From an uncultured bacterium (GTDB lineage Bacteria; Bacillota; Clostridia; Lachnospirales; Lachnospiraceae): 64,000 bases of DNA. A model generated the notes under the pieces. The model saw nothing but the letters and a program-made list of their open reading frames with translations. It had not been told where the DNA came from and did not search any database. Made by a program: the position numbers and the translations under genes. Below are positions 54,693 through 62,495 of this stretch, piece after piece. The number at the start of each line of letters is the position of its first letter. The first letter of the stretch is position 1. Location of the stretch: contig CAMUHA010000001.1 in assembly GCA_947088515.1 (NCBI GenBank), positions 3,645 through 67,644 on the forward strand. The letters are read 5' to 3'.

Positions 54693-55817
54693 ATGAAGGA
54701 AAAAAAGGGAAAAATATTATTTCATATCAATAGCCTTGGAAAGGGCGGAGCGGAGCGGGTGGTAACTGTGCTGTCCGGATATTTTGCGGGAGATGGGTAT
54801 CAGGTTTTGATTGTCACTTTATGGCGTGCGGAGGAAGAGTTTCCGCTTCCGGCTAAAGTAAGACGGATAAATCTAGGAGACTTACCGGTTAGGGAGGGAG
54901 GCAGATTTACCCTTGCCCTGCAGCGTTTTTTATCTTTCAGAAAAAGTATAAAAACATTTTCCCCGGATATTGTGATTTCCTTTTGTAATAAAGCTAACTT
55001 CAGGAGCGCATTTGCCATGATGGGAATGAAGACGCCGCTTTTAACCTCTGTCAGGAATGACCCGGAAAAGGATTACAGGCCCTATAAGGCCGCCTGCTGG
55101 TGGATGGAGAAAAAGGCATCGGGCTGTGTGTTCCAAACCAGAGAGGCAAAGGAGTTTTTTCCCCGGCATTTCCAGAAAAAGTCCCGCATTATCTGGAATC
55201 CTGTGGATGAAAAATACCTGACTGCAAGGCAGAAGCAACAAGGCGGCAGGAATAAGAAACAACAGAGAAACAATAATATTGTTTCGGTAGGACGAATATC
55301 AAAACAGAAAAACCATTTACTTTTGTTAAAGGCTTTTTCAAGGATTATGGATAAGTTCCCGGCTGTAAAGGTTCAAATTTACGGGGAAGACTGTGAAATG
55401 CAGGTCAGGGCGGCGCTGGAGCAGTATATAGAGCAGAAGAAAATGAAAAAAAAGGTAGAATTTATGGGACAGTGTGACAATCTGGAGGATGTGATAGGAG
55501 ATGCCGCATTGTTTGTGATGCCTTCTGATTACGAGGGAATGCCGAATGCACTGGCGGAAGCTATGACGCTGGGCCTTCCGGTGGTCGCTACAGACTGCCC
55601 CTGCAAAGGCCCGGCTGCGCTGATTGAGGACGGCGTTTCGGGTCTGCTGGTGCCGGTGGGAGACGAAAATGCGCTGGCAGATGCCATGGAAAAACTTTTA
55701 TCCAACAGGGAGCTGGCAGAAGATATGGGACAAGAAGCCATGCAGGTGGCCGAAAAAATCAGTCCCCAAAAAGTATATGGCCAGTGGAGACAGTATGTGG
55801 AAGAATTAACGATGTAA
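54693..55817 (+). CDS. Family 4 glycosyltransferase (paralogue of the next gene)
   Basis: A 374-residue GT-B enzyme. ILFHINSLGKGGAERVVTVL starts the acceptor domain, VSVGRISKQKNHLLLLKAFS the donor domain, and FVMPSDYEGMPNALAEAMTL followed by PVVATDCPCKGPAALIEDGV is the donor site. It resembles the next gene along its whole length (GGAERV, SGYFAGDGYQV against LAGYFFRERYKV, and the C-terminal TDCPC motif), so the pair arose by duplication. A basic Gln/Lys-rich insert lies at about residues 176-190. AGCGGGAACAGG precedes the ATG. Confidence 0.9.
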   Translation: MKEKKGKILFHINSLGKGGAERVVTVLSGYFAGDGYQVLIVTLWRAEEEFPLPAKVRRINLGDLPVREGGRFTLALQRFLSFRKSIKTFSPDIVISFCNKANFRSAFAMMGMKTPLLTSVRNDPEKDYRPYKAACWWMEKKASGCVFQTREAKEFFPRHFQKKSRIIWNPVDEKYLTARQKQQGGRNKKQQRNNNIVSVGRISKQKNHLLLLKAFSRIMDKFPAVKVQIYGEDCEMQVRAALEQYIEQKKMKKKVEFMGQCDNLEDVIGDAALFVMPSDYEGMPNALAEAMTLGLPVVATDCPCKGPAALIEDGVSGLLVPVGDENALADAMEKLLSNRELAEDMGQEAMQVAEKISPQKVYGQWRQYVEELTM

Positions 55818-55850
55818 GAAAGATACAGGTTGATATACGGGAGGATGGGA

Positions 55851-56948
55851 ATGGCAAAAACGATTGCGCTTTATATCAGTAGTCTGACAAAGGGAGGAGC
55901 CGAGCGGGTGATTGCCAATCTTGCCGGATACTTTTTTAGGGAAAGATACAAGGTAGTTCTGGTAACTACAAGAAAGGCACAAGAGGAATACCAAATCCCG
56001 GAAGGCATTATCAGACGGATTTCAGAGCCGGAGGAAAAAGAGCTTGAAGGCGGCAGAATCAGAAATTTTGTCAGGCGGTATCAAAAGCTTCGCGCTATAT
56101 GGAAAGAGGAAAAACCGGATGTAATTTTGTCGTTTATCGGCAAAAATAATATGATGGCAATTTTAACATCTGCAGGGCTTGGAATTCCCGTGGCGGTTTC
56201 TGTAAGGGGAATGCCAAAGGAGGAATACTACAGCAGAGGAATGCGCCTTATGGCAAGGTGGCTTTTTGGCTTTGCCGCAGGTGTTATTTTGCAGACAAGG
56301 GAATGTTTTTCCTTTTTCCCCCAAAGGGTACAAAAAAAAGCAGTGATACTTAAGAATCCAGTGAACCAGGTATTTTTCAGGGAAAGATTTCAGGGCGTGC
56401 GGGATAAAACAATTGTGGCAGTGGGCAGAATAGATGAAAATAAAAACCAGAAGCTGCTTGTGGATGCCTTTATGCAGATAGGAGATGAATTTCCCGGATA
56501 TAAGCTTATTATTTATGGGGAAGGTGAAATGCGCAGAGAACTGCAGGAATATAGCAACAGTCTGGGAATGGAGGAGCGGATTCTTTGGCCCGGCAATGTG
56601 GAGCAGGTGGCAGATGCCATTTATAAGGCACGTGTCTTTGTGCTTCCATCCAATACAGAAGGGATGCCAAATACATTGATTGAGGCAATGCTTTTAGGGC
56701 TTACAGTTATTTCTACGGACTGTCCCTGCGGCGGACCTGCGGATTTGATTGTGCACGGAACAAATGGTCTATTGACGCCTGTGGGAGATGTGGAAAAGAT
56801 GAAGGAGAGCTTGCAGATGGTGTTGGGAGATGAAGAGAGAGCTGATAAAATGGGAAAGGAAGCGGCAAAAATAAGGGAGGTGTTTGCTGAAGAAACCGTT
56901 TATGGAAGCTGGAAAAACTATCTGGAAGGTTTAACAAAAAAGAGTTAA
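55851..56948 (+). CDS. Family 4 glycosyltransferase (paralogue of the previous gene)
   Basis: A 365-residue GT-B enzyme. IALYISSLTKGGAERVIANL, VAVGRIDENKNQKLLVDAFM, FVLPSNTEGMPNTLIEAMLL and VISTDCPCGGPADLIVHGTN mark the two domains and the donor site. The ATG at 55851 has GGGAGG 7 bases upstream and is preferred over a TTG at 55830. Being duplicated beside each other, the two enzymes probably add similar sugars at different points of the repeat. Confidence 0.9.
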   Translation: MAKTIALYISSLTKGGAERVIANLAGYFFRERYKVVLVTTRKAQEEYQIPEGIIRRISEPEEKELEGGRIRNFVRRYQKLRAIWKEEKPDVILSFIGKNNMMAILTSAGLGIPVAVSVRGMPKEEYYSRGMRLMARWLFGFAAGVILQTRECFSFFPQRVQKKAVILKNPVNQVFFRERFQGVRDKTIVAVGRIDENKNQKLLVDAFMQIGDEFPGYKLIIYGEGEMRRELQEYSNSLGMEERILWPGNVEQVADAIYKARVFVLPSNTEGMPNTLIEAMLLGLTVISTDCPCGGPADLIVHGTNGLLTPVGDVEKMKESLQMVLGDEERADKMGKEAAKIREVFAEETVYGSWKNYLEGLTKKS

Positions 56949-56950
56949 TA

Positions 56951-57082
56951 CGGGAGATTACGGAACTGGAAACAGTAATCTCCCGGTCAGATGCCCAGAG
57001 AAAAAACTGTATGAGAAGCAGACAGGATTTTCTCTGCAGGTTATGGTATCTGAAAGGGAGATTACGGAACTGAAATAGGAGA
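56951..57082 (+). repeat. SD-bearing repeat with competing hairpins upstream of the second asnB
   Basis: CGGGAGATTAC (56951-56961) pairs perfectly with GTAATCTCCCG (56975-56985). The same left arm and following bases (GGGAGATTACGGAACTG) recur at 57056-57072 just before the ribosome binding site AATAGGAGAG. Between them CAGAGAAAA (56997-57005) can pair with TTTTCTCTG (57030-57038). The inner part resembles the hairpin at 8181-8220, and the end resembles the wecE and telA copies (ACGGAACTGAAATAGGAG). Confidence 0.7.
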
Positions 57083-57088
57083 GAAAAA

Positions 57089-58966
57089 ATGTGTGGAATA
57101 GCCGGTTTTTGCAATTTTCGTGGGAAGGCACGGGAAAATATTGAGCGTATGAAGGAGCGTATGCGTCACAGGGGACCAGATGCGGGTGGCACGTATTTAT
57201 CGGAGGATGGGAATGTGGTATTAGGCCACCGCCGTCTTTCAATTGTGGACTTATCCGAAAATGGCTCACAGCCTATGACTTCCCACAGCGGCCGGTTTGT
57301 GATTGCATATAATGGTGAAATTTATAATTATAAAAAGCTGGCGGACAAGCTTCTTATGGATGGAAAGGTAAATGCTTTTAGGGGAACCTCGGACACAGAG
57401 GTTTTGCTGGAAGCCTTTGAAGCCTATGGGGTCAGGGAAGCTATTTCACTTTGCAAAGGGATGTTTGCCATTGCGCTGTATGATAAAAAGGAACAGGCAT
57501 TGTACCTGCTCCGGGACAGGGTGGGAGAAAAGCCTTTATATTATGGTATGGTCAACGGCAGCTTTGTATTTGCCTCGGATATAGGATGTATTTCGGTATT
57601 GGATGGATTTTGCAATGAGATAAACAGGTCTGTGCTGGACTTATATTTTGTGCATGGCTATATTCCTGCCCCTTATTCTGTTTATGAAGGCATTTACAAA
57701 TTAGAGCCTGGTACAATTCTCAAAATAAAGGCTCCGTTTAAGGAATGGGAGACAGAATGCTACTGGTCTATGAAGGAAGTGGCTTATCAGGGACAGAACA
57801 ATTTGTTTACAGGAACAAAAGAGGAAGCGGCGGACGAACTGGAGAGACTTCTTAAAGCCTCCATTGCGGAGCAGATGGTAGCGGATGTGCCAGTAGGCGC
57901 TTTCCTTTCAGCTGGTATTGACAGCAGTACTATTGTGGCATTGATGCAATCCCTTTATCCTGGAAAGGTAAAGAGCTTTACCATTGGTATGGAGGAAAAA
58001 GGTTACAATGAAGCTGTTTATGCAAAAGAGATAGCAGAGCGCTTAGGGACAGAACATACAGAGCTTTATATAACAGAAAAAGATGCAAGAGAAGTGATTC
58101 CAAAGCTGGGTTATATGTTTGGGGAACCTTTTGCGGACTCTTCCCAGATTCCCACATATCTTGTCAGCAAAATGACAAGAGAGCATGTGACAGTGTCCTT
58201 GAGCGGAGACGGAGGGGATGAGCTTTTCTGTGGATATACGACCTATGCCTCCATAGAACGGATATGGAATAAGATGAAAAGTATTCCATATGGTATCAGA
58301 AAACCGGTTGGGGAGTTAGCGCTTCACAGTCCCTTAAAAAATCATCCCATTTACAGAGTAAAGGGAAAACTTTTGGGGGCCAGGGGGCCTGCGGACTTAT
58401 ATATATGTTCCAATGAAACGGAGCCTTTAGCCAAAAAAATCAGTTTGACCCATAAGGAATGCAGTTATAAACACAGTGAGTATGAAAACGGATTTTTAAA
58501 GGAAACCAATCACAATATTATGCTGATGGATATGTTAATGTACCATCCAGATGATATTCTTGTAAAAGTTGACCGTGCGGCTATGGCAGTTTCCCTCGAA
58601 ACAAGGGTTCCTATGTTAGACAAAGATGTGGTGGAGTTTGCCTGGCGGCTGCCTGTTGATTATAAACGGGGAGATGGAATAGGAAAAAAAGTACTTCGTC
58701 GTGTTCTTTACCGTTATGTGCCAAAACAAATGATGGAGCGTCCCAAAAAAGGATTCAGTATTCCTATTGACCAGTGGCTTCTGCAGAAGGATATGCGGGA
58801 GTGGGCGGAAAACCTGATAGACAGAAAAACACTGATAAACCAGGGGATACTAAACGCTGATGTGGTAGGGAAAATATGGGAGGACTTTACCCAAAGGGGA
58901 GAGTGGAGAATACAAATCTGGTATATACTCATGTTCCAGCTGTGGATGACACAAAGAGGCGCATAG
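57089..58966 (+). CDS. asnB: Asparagine synthase-type glutamine amidotransferase (second copy)
   Basis: A 625-residue protein with the same two-domain plan as the copy at 52729. It has MCGIAGFCN with the nucleophilic Cys2, MRHRGPDAGG, YNGEIYNYKKLADKL, the ATP loop FLSAGIDSSTIVALM (Ala where Gly is common), EPFADSSQIPTYLVSKMT and SLSGDGGDELFCGYTTY. The two copies are clearly diverged, so they are not a recent duplicate. Each may amidate a different sugar uronate or act at a different stage. The leader carries a repeat with alternative hairpins that ends in AGGAGAG before the ATG. Confidence 0.9.
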   Translation: MCGIAGFCNFRGKARENIERMKERMRHRGPDAGGTYLSEDGNVVLGHRRLSIVDLSENGSQPMTSHSGRFVIAYNGEIYNYKKLADKLLMDGKVNAFRGTSDTEVLLEAFEAYGVREAISLCKGMFAIALYDKKEQALYLLRDRVGEKPLYYGMVNGSFVFASDIGCISVLDGFCNEINRSVLDLYFVHGYIPAPYSVYEGIYKLEPGTILKIKAPFKEWETECYWSMKEVAYQGQNNLFTGTKEEAADELERLLKASIAEQMVADVPVGAFLSAGIDSSTIVALMQSLYPGKVKSFTIGMEEKGYNEAVYAKEIAERLGTEHTELYITEKDAREVIPKLGYMFGEPFADSSQIPTYLVSKMTREHVTVSLSGDGGDELFCGYTTYASIERIWNKMKSIPYGIRKPVGELALHSPLKNHPIYRVKGKLLGARGPADLYICSNETEPLAKKISLTHKECSYKHSEYENGFLKETNHNIMLMDMLMYHPDDILVKVDRAAMAVSLETRVPMLDKDVVEFAWRLPVDYKRGDGIGKKVLRRVLYRYVPKQMMERPKKGFSIPIDQWLLQKDMREWAENLIDRKTLINQGILNADVVGKIWEDFTQRGEWRIQIWYILMFQLWMTQRGA

Positions 58967-59042
58967 TAACAACCAAATGGCGGGTGAAATAAAAAATAAA
59001 TAATCTGAAAAGTGGAAAGATATTTGAGAGGAGTGGAAAACA

Positions 59043-59480
59043 ATGGTAATTGGAATTTTTGGTGAGAGCTGTACAGGCAAAACCACCCTTGCAGACAAAT
59101 TAAAAGAGAGCATAAATGCACAGGTTTATACTGGAAAGGATTATCTTCGTCTGGAAAAAAATGAAGCAGCTGCAAAGCAATCTTTCCAGACAAAGCTGCG
59201 TGAAGCGATAAACGGTGAGAATATCATCTATGTAATTTCGGAAAAAGAATGTTTGCCGCTTTTGCCTGATGGAAGTATTCGTGTTTTGGTAACAGCAGAT
59301 TTGGAGGTTATAAAAACACGATTTGCGCAACGGCTGCATGGGAATCTGCCAGCGCCAGTAGCGGCTATGCTGGAAAGAAAGCATGGCAGCTTTGACATGG
59401 AACCCCATGACATCCATGTAATTTCTGAACATATGAACATTGACGAGGTATGCAGAAAGATTGCAGCCATGAACACCTAA
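59043..59480 (+). CDS. Small P-loop nucleotide kinase-like protein
   Basis: A 145-residue protein. The Walker A loop is GIFGESCTGKTTLADKL at residues 4-20; RVLVTADLEVIKTRFAQRLHG looks like the lid and its flanking arginines in the cytidylate/shikimate-kinase-like group. The size and C-terminus fit the small cytidylate-kinase-like family seen in gut clostridia. The substrate is unknown. It closes the plus-strand run that starts at 23657, and GAGAGGAG precedes the ATG. The gap to the next (converging) gene is 106 bases with only a weak ACACTT/AAGTGT stem. Confidence 0.75.
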   Translation: MVIGIFGESCTGKTTLADKLKESINAQVYTGKDYLRLEKNEAAAKQSFQTKLREAINGENIIYVISEKECLPLLPDGSIRVLVTADLEVIKTRFAQRLHGNLPAPVAAMLERKHGSFDMEPHDIHVISEHMNIDEVCRKIAAMNT

Positions 59481-59586
59481 TGGGGTTTGCAACGGTATTA
59501 TGCCTGCCTGTAAAAGTAAAATATTTTCTGCCGTTGCCTGCTTAACACTTCTTTATACTGATTGTCAAGTGTGTAAAAAATAAATT

Positions 59587-60663
59587 TTATTTTATAAAAG
59601 GGTCTGCATAAATAGTGTCATAATCATAATTCAAATAAAAGGACCTTTCCTGATTCAGCTTATCTGCATAGTTTTCTTTTGTCACCAGTCCGGTTCCTTC
59701 ATAGATCCACTGCAGAATAAGAGAATTGACTTCCGGAGAATAGTGTCCAATGTCAGAATAGTTGTCAGGATTGCATATAATATCATATTGGTCAAAAAAA
59801 TCATACAGTTTTACATTAGGGCATTCCAACAATAGTTCCGCAGCGGCTTTTAGAGCGTCAAACTCTTTGTTTATGGCGCCTTTGATATGGGAGGCATCCC
59901 AGTGGCAGATGCTGTAGGGGGGATAAAAAATATAAAATGTAACGTCAGGGTACTTGTTTACTATGTCAACCAGATTTACCGTAATTGTTTTTGCCACCAT
60001 ACTGCGTTCTTTTTCCCCAAATTCGCTGCTTTCGTCTTTAGGAACATTATTTCTGTCATAGGAAGTTAAAATAACGTCCAGCCCTGTTTCCCTTTGCCAT
60101 GAGGAATATTCGTCCATGGAGGTGCCAGGGGAACCGGATACAGACAAGGCAAGGCAGGGCAGTACCCCATGATACAGAATGGATTTGTTAAACAGGTATG
60201 CAACATCGTTTAAGGGGTTTTCGTCATAAAGATAAACGGGGTAATCCCCATACTGCTGCCAGTCGTGGGCACGGAGCAGGCCGTTGGAATCAAGTGCAAG
60301 TAAAACGGTGTGGAGGCTCTCATTTCTCTGAAGGGTGCGGCTTAGATTTTCTGCTATCTCCTGATAGCCTGCCCCTGAAAAGGCTTCCTTTACAGAATGA
60401 GTGCCAAATAAGGCATCCATCTGGCTTGGCTTAAAGTTCTGGGCCATGGAGGTGCCTGTTATCAGGGCATCAAATTCAAAATGCCGGGAAATGCCGTCAT
60501 TAATGTAACGCTCCTCATATAAACGGTAGGACAAAAAGGGAAGAGGCTTGTGATAATGAAAATAAGGGTCAATAACTATCATTATAATAGCAGTGGCAGA
60601 CAGCAATGTTGTTAAAATAAGTATACACTTTAAAAACCATTTTTTGGCAGATAATTGTTCCAT
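59587..60663 (-). CDS. Membrane-anchored SGNH/DltD-like partner of an MBOAT O-acyltransferase
   Basis: About 358 residues. One N-terminal helix (KCILILTTLLSATAIIMIVI) anchors an outer domain. DALITGTSMAQNFKPSQMD contains the catalytic-serine-type GTS block, and DNYSDIGHYSPEVNSLILQW gives the D..H pair of SGNH hydrolase-like proteins. The gene follows an MBOAT gene on the same strand, the usual pairing in AlgI/AlgJ, PatA/PatB and DltB/DltD systems, in which acyl groups pass across the membrane to an outer polymer. The start is uncertain: ATGs at 60663 and 60675 both lie after AAAGGAG (13 and 1 bases); 60663 is taken here. The leader holds an inverted copy of the palindromic repeat. Confidence 0.78.
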   Translation of the reverse strand: MEQLSAKKWFLKCILILTTLLSATAIIMIVIDPYFHYHKPLPFLSYRLYEERYINDGISRHFEFDALITGTSMAQNFKPSQMDALFGTHSVKEAFSGAGYQEIAENLSRTLQRNESLHTVLLALDSNGLLRAHDWQQYGDYPVYLYDENPLNDVAYLFNKSILYHGVLPCLALSVSGSPGTSMDEYSSWQRETGLDVILTSYDRNNVPKDESSEFGEKERSMVAKTITVNLVDIVNKYPDVTFYIFYPPYSICHWDASHIKGAINKEFDALKAAAELLLECPNVKLYDFFDQYDIICNPDNYSDIGHYSPEVNSLILQWIYEGTGLVTKENYADKLNQERSFYLNYDYDTIYADPFIK

Positions 60664-60694
60664 TCTTATAACCATGCTCCTTTCCAAAGCCCGG

Positions 60695-60767
60695 AGAGTT
60701 TGTGCATCGCACAAAACCTCCCGTATATCGCAGGCAATGCCTGCAGTACTGCATCAATAGTTTTTCA
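60695..60767 (-). repeat. Inverted copy of the palindromic intergenic repeat
   Basis: On the minus strand it reads CTATTGATGCAGTA, then the stem GCAGGCATTGCCTGC, then GATATACGGGAGG and the stem TTTGTGCGATGCACAAA. The first 14 bases and GCCTGCGATAT are identical to the copy at 34882-34918. As there, it lies right before a gene start (the SGNH gene). Confidence 0.75.
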
Positions 60768-60835
60768 CCAAAAAATGACCTCATTTCTTCATAACATTTT
60801 CTCCATACTTTTGTTAGGCTTAAGAATAAATATAA

Positions 60836-62299
60836 TTAAAAGTTAAAATACAAAAATTCACTAATTTCCGACAAGGACATAATACTCCAGAACATTAACA
60901 TTACCACAACGAAAAGCTTCCGGTTTGTAAGTTTAAGACAGGCAGCCTTTTCCTGCGTGTTTTTCAAAGTCATGCAGGCAGTTAAGGAAAGGCAGGTAAA
61001 TACGCTAAGCGGCAGCCAGGGGAATAATTCCATGATACCACCCAAACCGGCACGGTATAAAAAGCTGATTTCAATCAGGCTCTGGAATTTTTCTGTTACC
61101 GGCTGGTATATAGGGCCAAAGCCGCCGAAGAAAAGCTGGCGCCAGAGCAGCCTGGCGTCACTGATGGAATCGGCGCGGAACAGGCTCCAGGCAAAAGTGA
61201 CCAGAAGAAAGGTGACGCATATCTTTACAGCTTTAGGGACTTTTAAAGCGGAAATATTGGTCAGTCTTTCAAATACCGATGCCATACCATGCAGGATGCC
61301 CCACAAAATGAAGGTCCAGTTTGCCCCATGCCAGAGTCCGCTGATAAGAAATACAAAAAAGACATTCAGACAGGTTCTTGCGTTTCCTTTACGGTTGCCG
61401 CCAAGGGGAATATATATATATTTTGTAAAAAATCTTGTGAGGGTCATATGCCATCTGTCCCAGAAATCGGAAATAGACTGTGCCTTATAAGGAGAATGAA
61501 AGTTTACAGGCAGTTTTACATTCAGCATATAGCCCATTCCATACGCCATATCACAGTATCCGCTGAAATCAAAATAAATCTGTAACGAGTAACAGACCAT
61601 GATAAGAAAGGCGCTTGGGGTATTCAGCGCTCCAATGCTGCCATAACCGATAGTGACTACTTTGGAAAAAGTATCGGCAACCAGTACTTTTTTGGCAAGT
61701 CCAAGGGAAAAGGCGTAAAGACCTTTACACATATTTTCGAAACAAATCCTGTGGTTTGCCTGATTGCGGAATTGGGGAATCAGTTCACTGTGATAGACAA
61801 TAGGACCTGCAATCAGTTGTGGGAAAAAGGACACATAGGCGGCATACTCCCAAAATCCGTAATCCCTGCATTCCCCACGATAGGAATCAACCACATAGGA
61901 TAACTGCTGGAAGGTGTAAAAACTAATCCCTAAGGGCAGCATCAGCCGCAGCAGAGGAAGATTGGTTTTGCATAAAGCATTAATATTGTCTATAAAAAAA
62001 TCGTAGTATTTAAAGTAAAACAGGATGCCAATATTGAGAAGTATTCCCAGGCAGAGAAGAAAACGTTTTATAATTATTTTTTTAGAAAACAAAATGAGGG
62101 CTGATATGCCGAAATTGAAAAAAATGCTTATAATAAGGATAAATAAATAATTAATATTATTGTATCCATAAAACCACAGGGACATGCCTGTCAGAAAAAC
62201 AAGGGCGGTTTTATTGTGCCCTGCGTAATTTAAACCATAATAACCTATTAATACTAAAGGAAAAAATAAAAAAATAAAAATGTAGGAATTAAACAGCAT
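60836..62299 (-). CDS. MBOAT O-acyltransferase (AlgI/PatA-like)
   Basis: A 487-residue membrane protein with about eleven helices. LPLGISFYTFQQLSYVVDSY, YVSFFPQLIAGPIVYHSELI, YCDMAYGMGYMLNVKLPVNF and SISDFWDRWHMTLTRFFTKY are the ordered AlgI landmarks. ISGLWHGANWTFILWGILHG contains the catalytic histidine. Such proteins move acetyl groups across the membrane for a partner SGNH protein, here the next gene downstream (161-base gap holding a repeat). The target is probably the glycan made by this locus. The ATG has AAAGGA upstream and a good promoter lies at 62344-62372. Confidence 0.93.
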   Translation of the reverse strand: MLFNSYIFIFLFFPLVLIGYYGLNYAGHNKTALVFLTGMSLWFYGYNNINYLFILIISIFFNFGISALILFSKKIIIKRFLLCLGILLNIGILFYFKYYDFFIDNINALCKTNLPLLRLMLPLGISFYTFQQLSYVVDSYRGECRDYGFWEYAAYVSFFPQLIAGPIVYHSELIPQFRNQANHRICFENMCKGLYAFSLGLAKKVLVADTFSKVVTIGYGSIGALNTPSAFLIMVCYSLQIYFDFSGYCDMAYGMGYMLNVKLPVNFHSPYKAQSISDFWDRWHMTLTRFFTKYIYIPLGGNRKGNARTCLNVFFVFLISGLWHGANWTFILWGILHGMASVFERLTNISALKVPKAVKICVTFLLVTFAWSLFRADSISDARLLWRQLFFGGFGPIYQPVTEKFQSLIEISFLYRAGLGGIMELFPWLPLSVFTCLSLTACMTLKNTQEKAACLKLTNRKLFVVVMLMFWSIMSLSEISEFLYFNF

Positions 62300-62343
62300 G
62301 AATATTTCCTTTCAAAGTCTAAAGCCGCAGTATCAATGGACTT

Positions 62344-62372
62344 ATTATAAGCCCCGTTATATTATTTGGCAA
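62344..62372 (-). promoter_or_regulatory. Predicted sigma-A promoter of the MBOAT-SGNH operon
   Basis: On the minus strand, TTGCCA (complement of 62367-62372) and a perfect TATAAT (complement of 62344-62349) are 17 bases apart, 45 bases before the MBOAT start. Confidence 0.7.
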
Positions 62373-62415
62373 TAATAATAAAAGTTTAGGCAGAAATTTA
62401 AAAATTCCCAGAAAG

Positions 62416-62444
62416 TTGTGAATAGTATAAAAATGTGATACAAT
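62416..62444 (+). promoter_or_regulatory. Predicted sigma-A promoter of the fucosyltransferase genes
   Basis: TTGTGA (62416-62421) and TACAAT (62439-62444) are 17 bases apart, 51 bases before the GT11 start at 62496. It is divergent from the MBOAT promoter. Confidence 0.65.
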
Positions 62445-62495
62445 AAAGAAATTTATACAAGGCGCTAAAGGAAGATTTTTGACAGGAGGACGCTC

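Noticed and set aside
56951..56985. Terminator after the glycosyltransferase at 55851
   Set aside because: A perfect 11-bp stem is present but is followed by GTCAGATGCC, not a T-run; a leader structure for asnB fits better.
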